From positions 1-49,768 of the forward strand of contig NZ_JAINVG010000056.1 of assembly GCF_020400725.1 (NCBI RefSeq): a DNA stretch of 49,768 bases, written 5' to 3'. Below the pieces are notes generated by a model. It worked only from the letters and a program-made list of their open reading frames with translations. It was not told where the DNA came from and did no database searches. Made by a program: the position numbers and the translations under genes. Positions within the stretch are counted from its first letter, which is position 1; each line of letters opens with the position of its first letter. The DNA is from Streptomyces sp. NK15101. Its GTDB lineage: Bacteria; Actinomycetota; Actinomycetes; Streptomycetales; Streptomycetaceae. Shown here in pieces: positions 25,100-33,965 of the stretch.

Positions 25100-25114
25100 T
25101 GGACAATGTCCAAG
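25100..25114. promoter_or_regulatory. Perfect Fur/PerR-type operator between catalase and regulator
   Basis: TTGGACA-A-TGTCCAA, a 7-1-7 perfect palindrome, with a further half site (GGTCCAA) at 25125-25131. This is the classical peroxide-regulator box shape. It lies 71 bp upstream of the catalase ATG and 64 bp upstream of the regulator ATG. Confidence 0.9.
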
Positions 25115-25177
25115 TCAAGTTGAGGTCCAAAGTCACATACGTTCGGGATCTTGTTCCCGGCTGTTACCCTGGCTCCC

Positions 25178-25597
25178 ATGAGTGACCTGTTGGAACGACT
25201 GCGCGGACGCGGCTGGCGGATGACCGCGCAGCGCCGCGTCGTGGCCGAGGTCCTCGACGGGGATCATGTGCACCTGACCGCCGACGAGGTCCACGCCCGC
25301 GCGGTGGCGAAGCTGCCCGAGATCTCCCGCGCGACCGTGTACAACACGCTGGGCGAGATGGTCACCCTCGGCGAGGTCATCGAGGTCGCCACCGACGGCC
25401 GCGCCAAGCGGTACGACCCCAACGCCCACCGGCCCCACCAGCACCTGGTCTGCGGCCGCTGCGGCGCGATCCGCGACGTGCACCCGGCCGGCGACCCGCT
25501 GGCGGACCTCCCGGACACCGAGCGCTTCGGCTTCACGATCTCGAACGTCGAGGTCACCTACCGGGGCATCTGCCCGAACTGTGCCGCGACGGCCTGA
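25178..25597 (+). CDS. catR: CatR-like Fur-family peroxide-sensing repressor
   Basis: 139 aa. The Fur winged helix is seen in RMTAQRRVVAEVL and ISRATVYNTLGEMVTLGEV; the metal-sensing part has RPHQHLVCGRCGAI and a second CPNC near the C terminus, making a structural zinc site of two CxxC motifs. It belongs to the PerR-like branch in which Fe-catalysed histidine oxidation relieves repression. ATG 25178 is used; no strong ribosome site is seen. The symbol follows S. coelicolor CatR by recall of position and family; the divergent catalase is the obvious target. Confidence 0.88.
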   Translation: MSDLLERLRGRGWRMTAQRRVVAEVLDGDHVHLTADEVHARAVAKLPEISRATVYNTLGEMVTLGEVIEVATDGRAKRYDPNAHRPHQHLVCGRCGAIRDVHPAGDPLADLPDTERFGFTISNVEVTYRGICPNCAATA

Positions 25598-25609
25598 CGA
25601 CGCACCGAG

Positions 25610-25635
25610 GAGGCCCCCGCTCCGGCGGGGGCCTC
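25610..25635 (+). terminator. catR terminator
   Basis: 11-bp stem GAGGCCCCCGC / GCGGGGGCCTC with TCCG loop, 12 bp after the stop. Confidence 0.85.
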
Positions 25636-25661
25636 TCCGTGTCCCGGGGCACGCGGGAACG

Positions 25662-25700
25662 CCGAAGGCCCGGATCCAGTGACTGGATCCGGGCCTTCGG
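25662..25700 (-). terminator. Terminator of the first initiator tRNA gene
   Basis: 19-bp perfect inverted repeat around GGCCCGGATCCAGT-G-ACTGGATCCGGGCC, starting 10 bp beyond the tRNA 3' end on the transcribed (minus) strand. Confidence 0.88.
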
Positions 25701-25710
25701 TGCTACTGAG

Positions 25711-25784
25711 TAGCGGGGACAGGATTTGAACCTGCGACCTCTGGGTTATGAGCCCAGCGAGCTACCGAGCTGCTCCACCCCGCG
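25711..25784 (-). tRNA. Initiator tRNA-fMet (CAT), copy 1
   Basis: Folds as a full cloverleaf of 74 nt without encoded CCA. Anticodon loop CTCATAA (CAT) is flanked by three G:C pairs (CTGGG/CCCAG), the first acceptor position is an unpaired C (C1 opposite U72), and D-stem pair A11:U24 is present; all three are initiator hallmarks. T-arm GCAGG-TTCAAAT-CCTGT. Confidence 0.95.
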
Positions 25785-25848
25785 TCGGTGAACCCAACCC
25801 TACGGGACCCCCGTCACCAGCGCAAATCCGTTAACGCTCGGCACCCCG

Positions 25849-27813
25849 CTACGCCGTGAGCTCCTGGTGCAGCGCCTCGCTCAGCCGGGCCGCCCGCTCG
25901 GCGACCTCCGCCGGGCCCAGCTCCACCGCGCGATCGCACCAGCGACGCCCCTCGGTGAGCTCCCCCCGGCGCGCCGCGAGCAGCGCGAGCCGGAGCGCGG
26001 CGCGGCCGTGGCCGGCCCGGGCCGCCCGGGTCCACCAGAGGGCCGCCTCCCGCTCGCTGCCCTCGCGGGCGAGGAGCAGGCCGAGGTTGAAGGCGCCGTT
26101 GCGGCTGCCCGCCTCGGCGGCCTCGCGGTACCAGCGGTCGGCCTCGGCCAGGTCGCCCCGCCCGGCGGCGAGCATCCCGACCCGCACCTGGGCACGCCGG
26201 TGCCCCTGCTGGGCGGCCCGCTCGTACCACTCCTCGCACTCGGACTTCTCCTCGCGGGGCGCCCCGAGCACGGCGGGGCCGGGCTCGGGGCGACGCGCGT
26301 CGAGCACCGAGGCGAGCCGGAAGGCGGCCTCGGCGCTGCCGCCCCCGGCCGCGCACCGCAGGTGCCGCTCGGCGGTCTGCTCGTCACCGTCCCGCAGGGC
26401 GGCGATGCCGACCTGGAGGGCGGCCTCGGTGTGCCCGGCGGCCGCGGCCCGCTCGTACCAGACCAGCGCCGTGCGGTCGTCGCCGCGGCCGGCGTGGAGG
26501 ATGCCCAGGTTGAAGGCGGCGTCCACGCTGCCGGCCTCGGCGGCCTTGGAGAACCAGGGCTCGGCGCCGTTGGCGTCGCCGGCCTGGAGGAGCAGGACGG
26601 CGAGCGCGTTGGCGGCCTCGCGGTGACCCGCGTAGGCGGCGCGCCGGTACCACTGCTCGGCCTGCGGGATGCGGTCCTGGGCGGCGCAGAGCAGCCCGAG
26701 GTTGTAGGCGCCGTTCACGTCGCCGGCGTCCATGGCGGCCCGGTACCAGCGCTCGGCGGTCTGCTGCTCGCCCCGGGCGGCGTGCAGGGCGCCGAGGGCG
26801 TTGGCGGCGTTGCCGTCGCCGTCCTGGGCGGCCCGCAGCCACCACACGGCGGCGCTCTCCTCGTCGCCCGCGTCGCGGAGCAGGAAGCCGAGGGCGCAGG
26901 CGGCCTTCGCCTCGCCCTCCTTGGCGGAGCTGAGGTACCAGCGGCCGGCCTCCTTGAGCTCGCCGCGGTGCTCCAGGATGGCGCCCAGGTGGAGCGCGGC
27001 CCGCCGGTGGCCGCGCGCGGCGGCCTGCCGGAACCACTGCTCGGCCTCGGCGGCCTCTCCCGCGCCCTCGCCGGCAGGCTGCCCGGGAACGGCGACCGCG
27101 GTGCCGGTCACGGCCGCGCCGGAGGGCACGCCCGCCCTGGCGCCCGGGGTGCGGAGCCGGGTGCCGGTCTCGTGCGGCCCGCGGGTGGTCTCGGTGGCGC
27201 GGCGCTCCAGGGCGAGGGCGAGGCGGTAGGCGGCCTCGCGGTGGCCCTGCTCGGCGGCGGCGCGCAGCCAGCGCTCGGCGCCGACGTCGCTGCGGTGCTC
27301 CAGGAGGTCGGCGAGGGCGTACGCGCCGAGGGCGTGACCCTGCTCGGCGGCCTGGCGGAGCCAGTACTCGGCGGCCGGCTCGTCGCCGCGCTCGCGGTGG
27401 TGGCGGCCCAGGGCGTGGGCGGCGGGGGCGGAACCGGCGACGGCGGCGACCCGCCACCAGCCGGCCGCCTCGTCGGGGTATCCGCGCTGGTGGAGCAGGA
27501 CGCCCAGGTTGTTGGCGGCGGCCCGGTCCCCCTCGGCGGTGGCGGCGCGCAGGTACGGCTCGGCGCCGTCGAGGTCGCCGCGACGCAGCAGCAGTGCGCC
27601 GAGCGCGCTCATCGAGGCGAGGTCACCGCGCTCGGCGGCCCGCCGGTGCCGGGCCTCGACCTCGGTCTCGGTCTCGTTCTCGGCGTCGGTCTCGGCGGTG
27701 GTGCCGACGACCGCATCGACGGCCCCCACTGCCTCGATGATCTCGTCCGCGGCGTTTCTGGCGTGCCGCTGCACAAACCGCCCTGTCTCCAACAGAGTTG
27801 CCCTGTCCCCCAT
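25849..27813 (-). CDS. Sel1/TPR-like repeat protein
   Basis: 654-aa soluble repeat protein of about 15 Sel1-like units of roughly 34-36 residues, each like A..WYRRAAYAGHREAANALAVLL. The repeats are interrupted near residues 205-245 by a low-complexity linker (RGPHETGTRLRTPGARAG...) and near 500-525. The N-terminal 60 residues are acidic (ETDAENETETEVEARH). Such solenoids scaffold protein complexes; no enzymatic motif is present. The start is uncertain: ATG 27813 (MGDRATLLETG) or 27822; neither has a ribosome site, and leaderless translation is possible. It sits between two initiator tRNA genes. Confidence 0.88.
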   Translation of the reverse strand: MGDRATLLETGRFVQRHARNAADEIIEAVGAVDAVVGTTAETDAENETETEVEARHRRAAERGDLASMSALGALLLRRGDLDGAEPYLRAATAEGDRAAANNLGVLLHQRGYPDEAAGWWRVAAVAGSAPAAHALGRHHRERGDEPAAEYWLRQAAEQGHALGAYALADLLEHRSDVGAERWLRAAAEQGHREAAYRLALALERRATETTRGPHETGTRLRTPGARAGVPSGAAVTGTAVAVPGQPAGEGAGEAAEAEQWFRQAAARGHRRAALHLGAILEHRGELKEAGRWYLSSAKEGEAKAACALGFLLRDAGDEESAAVWWLRAAQDGDGNAANALGALHAARGEQQTAERWYRAAMDAGDVNGAYNLGLLCAAQDRIPQAEQWYRRAAYAGHREAANALAVLLLQAGDANGAEPWFSKAAEAGSVDAAFNLGILHAGRGDDRTALVWYERAAAAGHTEAALQVGIAALRDGDEQTAERHLRCAAGGGSAEAAFRLASVLDARRPEPGPAVLGAPREEKSECEEWYERAAQQGHRRAQVRVGMLAAGRGDLAEADRWYREAAEAGSRNGAFNLGLLLAREGSEREAALWWTRAARAGHGRAALRLALLAARRGELTEGRRWCDRAVELGPAEVAERAARLSEALHQELTA

Positions 27814-27981
27814 AAATACCATCGTCGCACCACCCGCAACCCGAGCACACCTGGTATACCGCAGCCAGTGAGGTCACTCAGCGTTTTGTCGACATGCCCA
27901 CAGAGAGACAAGTCAAACACGACTCACGCCAACTCGCCCCTTCCCTACCGCTCTTCGGCACCCCCCGGCACGTCGACACAC

Positions 27982-28019
27982 GACAAGGGCCCGGATCCTT
28001 ATGGATCCGGGCCCTTGTC
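27982..28019 (-). terminator. Terminator of the second initiator tRNA gene
   Basis: 17-bp perfect stem (27982-27998 / 28003-28019) with TTAT loop. The inner stem shares GGGCCCGGATCC with the copy-1 terminator, showing common ancestry of the two tRNA cassettes. Confidence 0.88.
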
Positions 28020-28026
28020 CTCTGAG

Positions 28027-28100
28027 TAGCGGGGACAGGATTTGAACCTGCGACCTCTGGGTTATGAGCCCAGCGAGCTACCGAGCTGCTCCACCCCGCG
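28027..28100 (-). tRNA. Initiator tRNA-fMet (CAT), copy 2
   Basis: Identical over all 74 nt to copy 1 as far as I can compare, with the same flanking TCGGTGAA on the 5' side and CTGAG on the 3' side. The same initiator features apply (C1 mismatch, three G:C pairs, A11:U24). Confidence 0.95.
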
Positions 28101-28145
28101 TCGGTGAAACCACAGTATCACGACGCGGGGACGGAAAACCTCAGG

Positions 28146-31061
28146 TCAGCCGCCTGACCCCGGCTTCTTGAGCTTCGCCCCGGCCTCCGCGGCCTTCTGG
28201 AGCGCCGCCTGGAGGTCCTCCTGGGCCTTGCCGTACGCCGCCCAGTCGCCCTTCTGCAGAGCGGCCTCGCCCGCGTCGTACGCCTTCTGGGCGTCGGCGA
28301 TGGCCTGCTGCAGGGCCGCGTCGTTCGAAGCGGGCGGCTGGGTCGTGCCGGGCGGCTGCGTGGTGCCCGGCGGGGTCGTCGGCGGGTTGGGCGCCTCCAC
28401 CCCGAAGACCGCGTTGAGCGCCTCGGTGAGGTTGTCCTCGAACACCGTGGTGTCCTTGGTCGTGTCACCGTCCGGCTGGTCCGCGTCCACGTACGACACC
28501 GCGACCTTCTTCAGGAGCGGGTAGAGCGCGTTGCGTCCCTGGGCGTACACCGGCTCCACGTACAGGAACCCGCCGTCGAGCGGCACGGTCAGCAGGTTGC
28601 CGTACTGGATGTCGGAGTCGGCGCCCTTCATGTCCCGCACGAAGGTGGCCACGGAGGGCAGACCGTTGAGCTTGCTCTGCACCTGGACCGGGCCCGGCAC
28701 GTCCTCGGTGACCCGCAGCAGCCTCAGCCGGCCGTACTCCTTGCTGGTGGCGTCGGCGTCGACCGCCATGAAGCCGCCCAGGTTGGGCCGCCCGTTCGGC
28801 GTGAACGTCGTCGTCAGCGAGAAGCGCTGCGCCGTGTCCCCGGGCATCTTCATGTTCAGGTAGTACGGCGGGACCGCGTTGCCGTCCTTGTTGGTCGGGT
28901 CGTCCGGCACCTGCCAGGCGTCCGAACCGCTGTAGAACTGCGCGGGGTCGGTGACGTGATAGCGCGTCAGCAGCTCGCGCTGCACCTTGAACATGTCCTG
29001 CGGGTAGCGCAGGTGTGCGAGCAGGTCGCCCTTGATCTCGGACTTCGGCTTGACGGTGTCCGGGAAGGCCTTCATCCAGGTCTTCAGGACCGGGTCCTGG
29101 GTGTCCCACTGGTAGAGCTTCACCGTGCCGTCGTAGGCGTCGACGGTGGCCTTGACCGAGTTGCGGATGTAGTTGACCTGGTTCTGCTGGGCGACGACCG
29201 TGCGCTGCTGGTTGCCGACGGTCAGCGAGTCGGCCGTGGTGTCGCCGAGCGTGGTGCGCGAGGCGTACGGGTAGCCGTTGGTCGTCGTGTAGGCGTCGAC
29301 GATCCACTGGATCCGGCCGTCGACGACCGCCGGGTAGGCGTCGCCGTCGATGGTCAGCCAGGGCGCGACGGCCTCGACGCGCTCCTTGGGCGTGCGGTTG
29401 TAGAGGATCCGCGAGCCCTCGCCGATGGCTCCCGAGTAGAGGATCTGCGGCTCGCTGAAGGCCACCGCGTACGCGGCGCGGTTGAAGGTGCTGGAGAGGC
29501 TGACGCCGCTCTTCTCCTTGTAGCTGGTGGTCTTCTCGCCGTTCTCCTCGTAGTCCAGCTCCTTCTGCGGGCCGCCCACGATCGAGTACTGGTCGGTCTT
29601 CTCGCCGTAGTAGATCCGCTGCTGGTACGTGCCGAGCGAACCGGTCGTCGGCAGTCCGGACTCGGTGAAGACCGGGGAGCCGTTGGCGTCCGTCTGCGTG
29701 CCCGAGGCCATGATCGCGCCGAAGCCGTGGGTGTAGGTGAAGTGGTCGTTGATCCAGTTCCGCTTCGGGATGCCCCGGATGTTCAGCTCGCGCAGGCCGA
29801 CGACGGTGTCCTTGCCGGCGTAGCGGTCCACGTCCAGGGTGGTCGGGAACTGGTAGTACTTCCGCTTCTGCTCCAGCTGCTGGAACGTCGGCGACACGAT
29901 GTTCGGGTCGAGGAGGCGGTAGCCGGCCGCCGTGTCGGCGTCCGCCCGCAGCTTGTCCTTGGCCTTGACCGTCGACTTGCCCGAGTAGTTCTCGGGCTTC
30001 GTCCCGTCGATCGCGTATGCCTTGCGGGTCGCGTCGATGTTCTTCTGGATGTACGGCGCTTCCTTGGCCTGCTCGTTCGGCTGGACCTGGAACTTCTGCA
30101 CGATGGCCGGGTACAGGCCGCCGATCAGGATCGCGGAGAGGACCATCAGGCCGAAGCCGATCACCGGCAGCTGCCAGGTGCGGCGCCAGAGCGTCGCGAA
30201 GAACAGCAGCGCGCAGATGACGGCGATGCAGAACAGGATCGTCTTCGCCGGCAGGTACGCGTTGGCGTCGACGTACCGCAGGCCCGTCCAGTTGCCCGTC
30301 GCCTTGAAGTCGCTCGACTTCACCGCCAGGCCGTACCGGTCGAGCCAGTACGCCACGGCCTTGAGCGCGACGAAGAGGCCGAGCAGCACCGAGAGGTGCC
30401 CGGTCGCGGCGGCGGTGGCGCGCGCCCCCGGGCTGGTGATCCGCAGCCCGCCGTACAGGTAGTGCGTGAGCGCGGCGGCGACCAGCGACAGGACGGCGGC
30501 GGCGAAGCCGAACGCGAGGAGGAAGCGGTACCAGGGCAGGTCGAAGGCGTAGAACGACACGTCGAGCCCGAACTGCGGGTCCTTCTGGCCGAACTTCACT
30601 CCGTTGACCCACATGAGCCAGGTGCGCCACTGGCCGGACGCGGAGGCGCCCGCGATCAGGGCCACCAGGGCGGTGACCGCGAGCAGCACCCACTTCTTGA
30701 AGGGGGCCAGGCCCATCCGGTACCGGTCGAGGCTCTGCTGCTCCAACGACATCGCGCTGAGCGGCGGCCGCAGCCGGTACGCCAGCCAGACGTTGAAGCC
30801 GACGGCGAGCCCCATCAGCAGGCCGAAGACCAGGAAGAGACCGATCTTGGTCCACAGGGTGGTGGTGAAGACGGACGAGTACTCGACCGAGCGGTACCAG
30901 AGCCAGTCCGTCCAGAACCCGGCGAACATCACGAACGCCATGGCGAGGACGGCCAGCACCCCGAGTGTCATGAGCAGGGTGCGGGCCCGCCGGGACGGCC
31001 GGCCGACTCTCACCCTCGGCCCGGACGGGCCTTGGCCACGGTCCGGCATCTGGAAAGCCAA
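28146..31061 (-). CDS. UPF0182 family large membrane protein
   Basis: About 971 aa. Seven or so N-terminal membrane helices (from residue ~30 to ~340; FAGFWTDWLWYRSVEYSSVF is a typical family stretch) are followed by a large extracytoplasmic domain and an acidic Pro/Thr-rich tail (GTTQPPGTTQPP) ending in a coiled-coil-like helix (LQQAIADAQKAYDAGEAAL). Function is unknown across actinobacteria. I chose TTG 31061 because GAGGGGC lies 6 nt upstream and it gives the MAFQMPDRG start I recall for homologues; ATG 31049 is the alternative. The transcript runs toward the initiator tRNA copy 2. Confidence 0.92.
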   Translation of the reverse strand: MAFQMPDRGQGPSGPRVRVGRPSRRARTLLMTLGVLAVLAMAFVMFAGFWTDWLWYRSVEYSSVFTTTLWTKIGLFLVFGLLMGLAVGFNVWLAYRLRPPLSAMSLEQQSLDRYRMGLAPFKKWVLLAVTALVALIAGASASGQWRTWLMWVNGVKFGQKDPQFGLDVSFYAFDLPWYRFLLAFGFAAAVLSLVAAALTHYLYGGLRITSPGARATAAATGHLSVLLGLFVALKAVAYWLDRYGLAVKSSDFKATGNWTGLRYVDANAYLPAKTILFCIAVICALLFFATLWRRTWQLPVIGFGLMVLSAILIGGLYPAIVQKFQVQPNEQAKEAPYIQKNIDATRKAYAIDGTKPENYSGKSTVKAKDKLRADADTAAGYRLLDPNIVSPTFQQLEQKRKYYQFPTTLDVDRYAGKDTVVGLRELNIRGIPKRNWINDHFTYTHGFGAIMASGTQTDANGSPVFTESGLPTTGSLGTYQQRIYYGEKTDQYSIVGGPQKELDYEENGEKTTSYKEKSGVSLSSTFNRAAYAVAFSEPQILYSGAIGEGSRILYNRTPKERVEAVAPWLTIDGDAYPAVVDGRIQWIVDAYTTTNGYPYASRTTLGDTTADSLTVGNQQRTVVAQQNQVNYIRNSVKATVDAYDGTVKLYQWDTQDPVLKTWMKAFPDTVKPKSEIKGDLLAHLRYPQDMFKVQRELLTRYHVTDPAQFYSGSDAWQVPDDPTNKDGNAVPPYYLNMKMPGDTAQRFSLTTTFTPNGRPNLGGFMAVDADATSKEYGRLRLLRVTEDVPGPVQVQSKLNGLPSVATFVRDMKGADSDIQYGNLLTVPLDGGFLYVEPVYAQGRNALYPLLKKVAVSYVDADQPDGDTTKDTTVFEDNLTEALNAVFGVEAPNPPTTPPGTTQPPGTTQPPASNDAALQQAIADAQKAYDAGEAALQKGDWAAYGKAQEDLQAALQKAAEAGAKLKKPGSGG

Positions 31062-31184
31062 CGTGCGCCCCTCGATGTTGATGCGTCTGAAAGCAGGCCC
31101 CGCGATCGTAGAGCCCACTGATGCAACTTACTGAGGCTTTACCTAGTTCCCGCCTTCCGGGGAAGAGGAGGCAGGATATTGGTC

Positions 31185-31736
31185 ATGTCCAACCTTTCCC
31201 CCTCCGGCCCGGCGATGGCCGCGAGCCCCCTCACCCGCGCGGTGCTCGAGATCGACGAGTACGCCTCGGGCCTCGGCTGGGACCAGCCCGCCCGCCTGTT
31301 CGCCCTGGTCGACACCGCACGGCTGCGCGCCCAGGAACCCAAGCTCGCCTCCCAGCTCGGCCTGGGCGACGACGCCACCTCCTACACCCCGATCGAGCAG
31401 GACAAGCTGCCGCGCGGCAAGGCCCTCGACGAGTTCCTCGGCACGATCGCCTGGCCCGACGCCGTGGCCGGCTGCGCCCTGACCGTGGAGCGGCTCATGC
31501 TGCCCCCGTCGGCCGAGGCCCAGGTCCCGCAGGGCCTGAACGAGAAGCAGCTCGCCAAGTGGGTCGCCGGGCACCCGGACCGCCAGGAGGTCCGGATGAC
31601 CGTGGCGGTGCTGCGGAACGGCACCCGCGAGGCGGCGATCCGGCTGCGCGAGAAGGACTCCCCGACCGAGGTGCTGACCGGCCCCGACCTGGTGCCGGGC
31701 CTCGCCGAGGCGCTGGCGGCGACCTTCGAGGGCTGA
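31185..31736 (+). CDS. PPA1309 family protein
   Basis: 183-aa conserved actinobacterial protein: LTRAVLEIDEYASGLGWDQPARLFALVDT near the N terminus, then EFLGTIAWPDAVAGCAL and a C-terminal REAAIRLREKDSP. It has no signal peptide or membrane segment and its function is unknown. Start: ATG 31185 with AGGA 8 nt upstream; TTG 31179 with GAGGAGG 7 nt upstream is also credible and adds two residues. It is divergent from the UPF0182 gene and converges on the PDZ protease through a shared terminator. Confidence 0.88.
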   Translation: MSNLSPSGPAMAASPLTRAVLEIDEYASGLGWDQPARLFALVDTARLRAQEPKLASQLGLGDDATSYTPIEQDKLPRGKALDEFLGTIAWPDAVAGCALTVERLMLPPSAEAQVPQGLNEKQLAKWVAGHPDRQEVRMTVAVLRNGTREAAIRLREKDSPTEVLTGPDLVPGLAEALAATFEG

Positions 31737-31770
31737 GCCGTCCGGGTGGGGCTCCGAGAGCGCCGCGCCC

Positions 31771-31821
31771 GCGTACGAGGAGGGGCGCCCCGTCGATGAC
31801 GGGGCGCCCCTCCTCGTACGC
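31771..31821. terminator. 24-bp bidirectional terminator
   Basis: Perfect 24-bp stem (31771-31794 / 31798-31821) with a GAT loop, between the convergent PPA1309 and PDZ-protease genes; it ends 8 bp from the latter stop codon. Confidence 0.9.
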
Positions 31822-31829
31822 GCGTGCGC

Positions 31830-32918
31830 TCAGCTCTTCGAGCAGCTCGGCAGCGACTTCGTGTCGCCCGCGCGGAGCTTCTCCAGCGACTTCGTGGCAT
31901 CGTCGATGGTGCCGACCTTGATCAGGGTGAGCCCGTCGGGCGTGTCGGCGGCGGCCGCCTCGCAGTTGTCGGCCGGGGTGAGGAAGTACTCGGCGCCCGC
32001 GTTCCGCGCGCCGACCAGCTTCATCTCGATGCCGCCGATCGGACCGACCTCGCCCTTGTCGTCGATGGTGCCGGTGCCGGCGATGAACCGGCCGTCGGTG
32101 AGGCTCTCCGGGGTGAGCTTGTCGACGATGCCGAGGGCGAACATCAGACCGGCGCTCGGGCCGCCGACGTCGGCCAGGTTGATGTCGATCGTGAACGGGA
32201 AGACGTGGTCGGTGCCGGCCTGGATGCCGACGACGGCCCGGTCGCCCTCCTCCGACGTGGTCGTCGTGATGACCACCTTCCGGGTGACGGTGGGCTCCTT
32301 GTGGGCCTTCTCGGCGGCGGCCGCCTCCTTGGCCGGGACGATCGTGAACACGACGTCCTGGCCGGGCTTCCGCTTCGTCACCTGCTTGGCGACGTCGCCC
32401 TGCTCCTTGACCGGCACGCCGTCGACGGCCTTGATGACGTCCCCGGCGTGCAGCTTGCCCTCCGCCGGGGCGCCCTTGACGACGGTCGCGACGACGACCC
32501 GGGCGACCACCGGGATGCCCAGCTCCCCGAGGGCCGCCACCTTGGCGCTCTCCTGGGACTGGGTGAACTCCTCGGCGTTCTCCTGGCTCGACTCCTCCTC
32601 GGTCTTCCCGTCCGGGTAGAGGGTGTCGTGCGGCACCACCACGTTGTCGTGGGCCAGCCATCCGTAGACGGCCTCGACGGCGTTCATCCTGTAGTCCGCG
32701 CTGGTGACGCGGACCGTCGTCATGTTGAGGTGGCCGTCGGTCGGGTAGGTCTTGCGTCCGGAGATCCGGAGGACCGGTTCCCCCCTGGCCTCGCCGAGGG
32801 TGTTGACCGTGGGACCCGGGCTCATCTCCGCGTAGGGCACCGGGATCAGAACGCCCGCGATGAGCAGACAGATCAGGACCAGGGTGGAGGCGAGCATCGT
32901 CGCGGTGCGGCGTGGCAT
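31830..32918 (-). CDS. PDZ-domain Lon-like serine protease (YlbL family)
   Basis: 362 aa, anchored outside the membrane by one N-terminal helix (MLASTLVLICLLIAGVLIPV). A PDZ domain covers about 130-215 (VKGAPAEGKLHAGDVIKAVDGVPV), and a Lon-type S16 domain follows with catalytic Ser in GGPSAGLMFAL and Lys in GGIEMKLVGARNAG, so the Ser-Lys dyad is intact. The substrate is unknown; family members act in envelope protein quality control. A basic/Gln linker separates the domains. ATG 32918 is used. Confidence 0.93.
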   Translation of the reverse strand: MPRRTATMLASTLVLICLLIAGVLIPVPYAEMSPGPTVNTLGEARGEPVLRISGRKTYPTDGHLNMTTVRVTSADYRMNAVEAVYGWLAHDNVVVPHDTLYPDGKTEEESSQENAEEFTQSQESAKVAALGELGIPVVARVVVATVVKGAPAEGKLHAGDVIKAVDGVPVKEQGDVAKQVTKRKPGQDVVFTIVPAKEAAAAEKAHKEPTVTRKVVITTTTSEEGDRAVVGIQAGTDHVFPFTIDINLADVGGPSAGLMFALGIVDKLTPESLTDGRFIAGTGTIDDKGEVGPIGGIEMKLVGARNAGAEYFLTPADNCEAAAADTPDGLTLIKVGTIDDATKSLEKLRAGDTKSLPSCSKS

Positions 32919-32984
32919 GGAACGACAGTACGGGACTCGTCTGTGGGTGCACCCCTGGGGCGGTCCGTACGAGACCGCTCCGCG

Positions 32985-33215
32985 TCAGCCGGACGGCGAC
33001 GTGGTGACGGCGGAGGCCGTCGCGGCCGGTTCGCGCTCCTCACGAGCGGAATCGGTGATCGCGGTGTGGGACCGCTCCATGGCGTCCCGGAAGCGCGCAT
33101 AGCCGGCGAGTTCCGCCACGTCGCCTATGGTCTTGTTCCTCGAAGCCCAGCTTCCCCATATCGCCGCGCCGACGACTGCGAAAAGCGGAATCAGCAACCA
33201 GGCCAGCGCTGCCAT
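32985..33215 (-). CDS. Small single-pass membrane protein
   Basis: 76 aa: one N-terminal helix (LAWLLIPLFAVVGAAIWGSW, residues 4-23), then a cytoplasmic helix (IGDVAELAGYARFRDAMERS) and a Ser/Thr/Ala tail. GGGAGG lies 7 nt upstream of ATG 33215. It is 66 bp upstream of the PDZ protease in the same direction, so the two are probably co-transcribed. I do not recognise the family; it may assist or be handled by that protease. Confidence 0.78.
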   Translation of the reverse strand: MAALAWLLIPLFAVVGAAIWGSWASRNKTIGDVAELAGYARFRDAMERSHTAITDSAREEREPAATASAVTTSPSG

Positions 33216-33410
33216 CCCGACCTCCCATCCCCAGTGAGTTGATCAGCAGACTGTCTCATCTGTGAGGTCAACGCTCGCCCTTGGGGGCCGGTTACGCAAA
33301 TCGGGCGTTCGACTACACCCTGTCGGCGCGCCGCCTTGCCGTCGTCCGACGGGTCCCGGCCCTCCGCCGGCCCCCGGCCGGGGAGGGACCGCCGGGCACG
33401 GGGCGGAGGC

Positions 33411-33872
<462 letters not shown>

Positions 33873-33965
33873 GAGCCCATGGTGCCGTACGGCTCCGGCA
33901 TCCGGTAAGGGACCTTTCAGCCTGTGGACGGGACCCCCCGTAGGAGGGTCCTACAAGCCGGAGGG

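Noticed and set aside
28956..31121. A 721-codon open frame opposite the UPF0182 gene
   Set aside because: The UPF0182 protein on the other strand is a recognisable family with proper codon bias; this frame is not.
33873..33965. Terminator between the epimerase and moaE genes
   Set aside because: Only an imperfect six-base stem (GGACCC/GGGTCC) is present, too weak to call.
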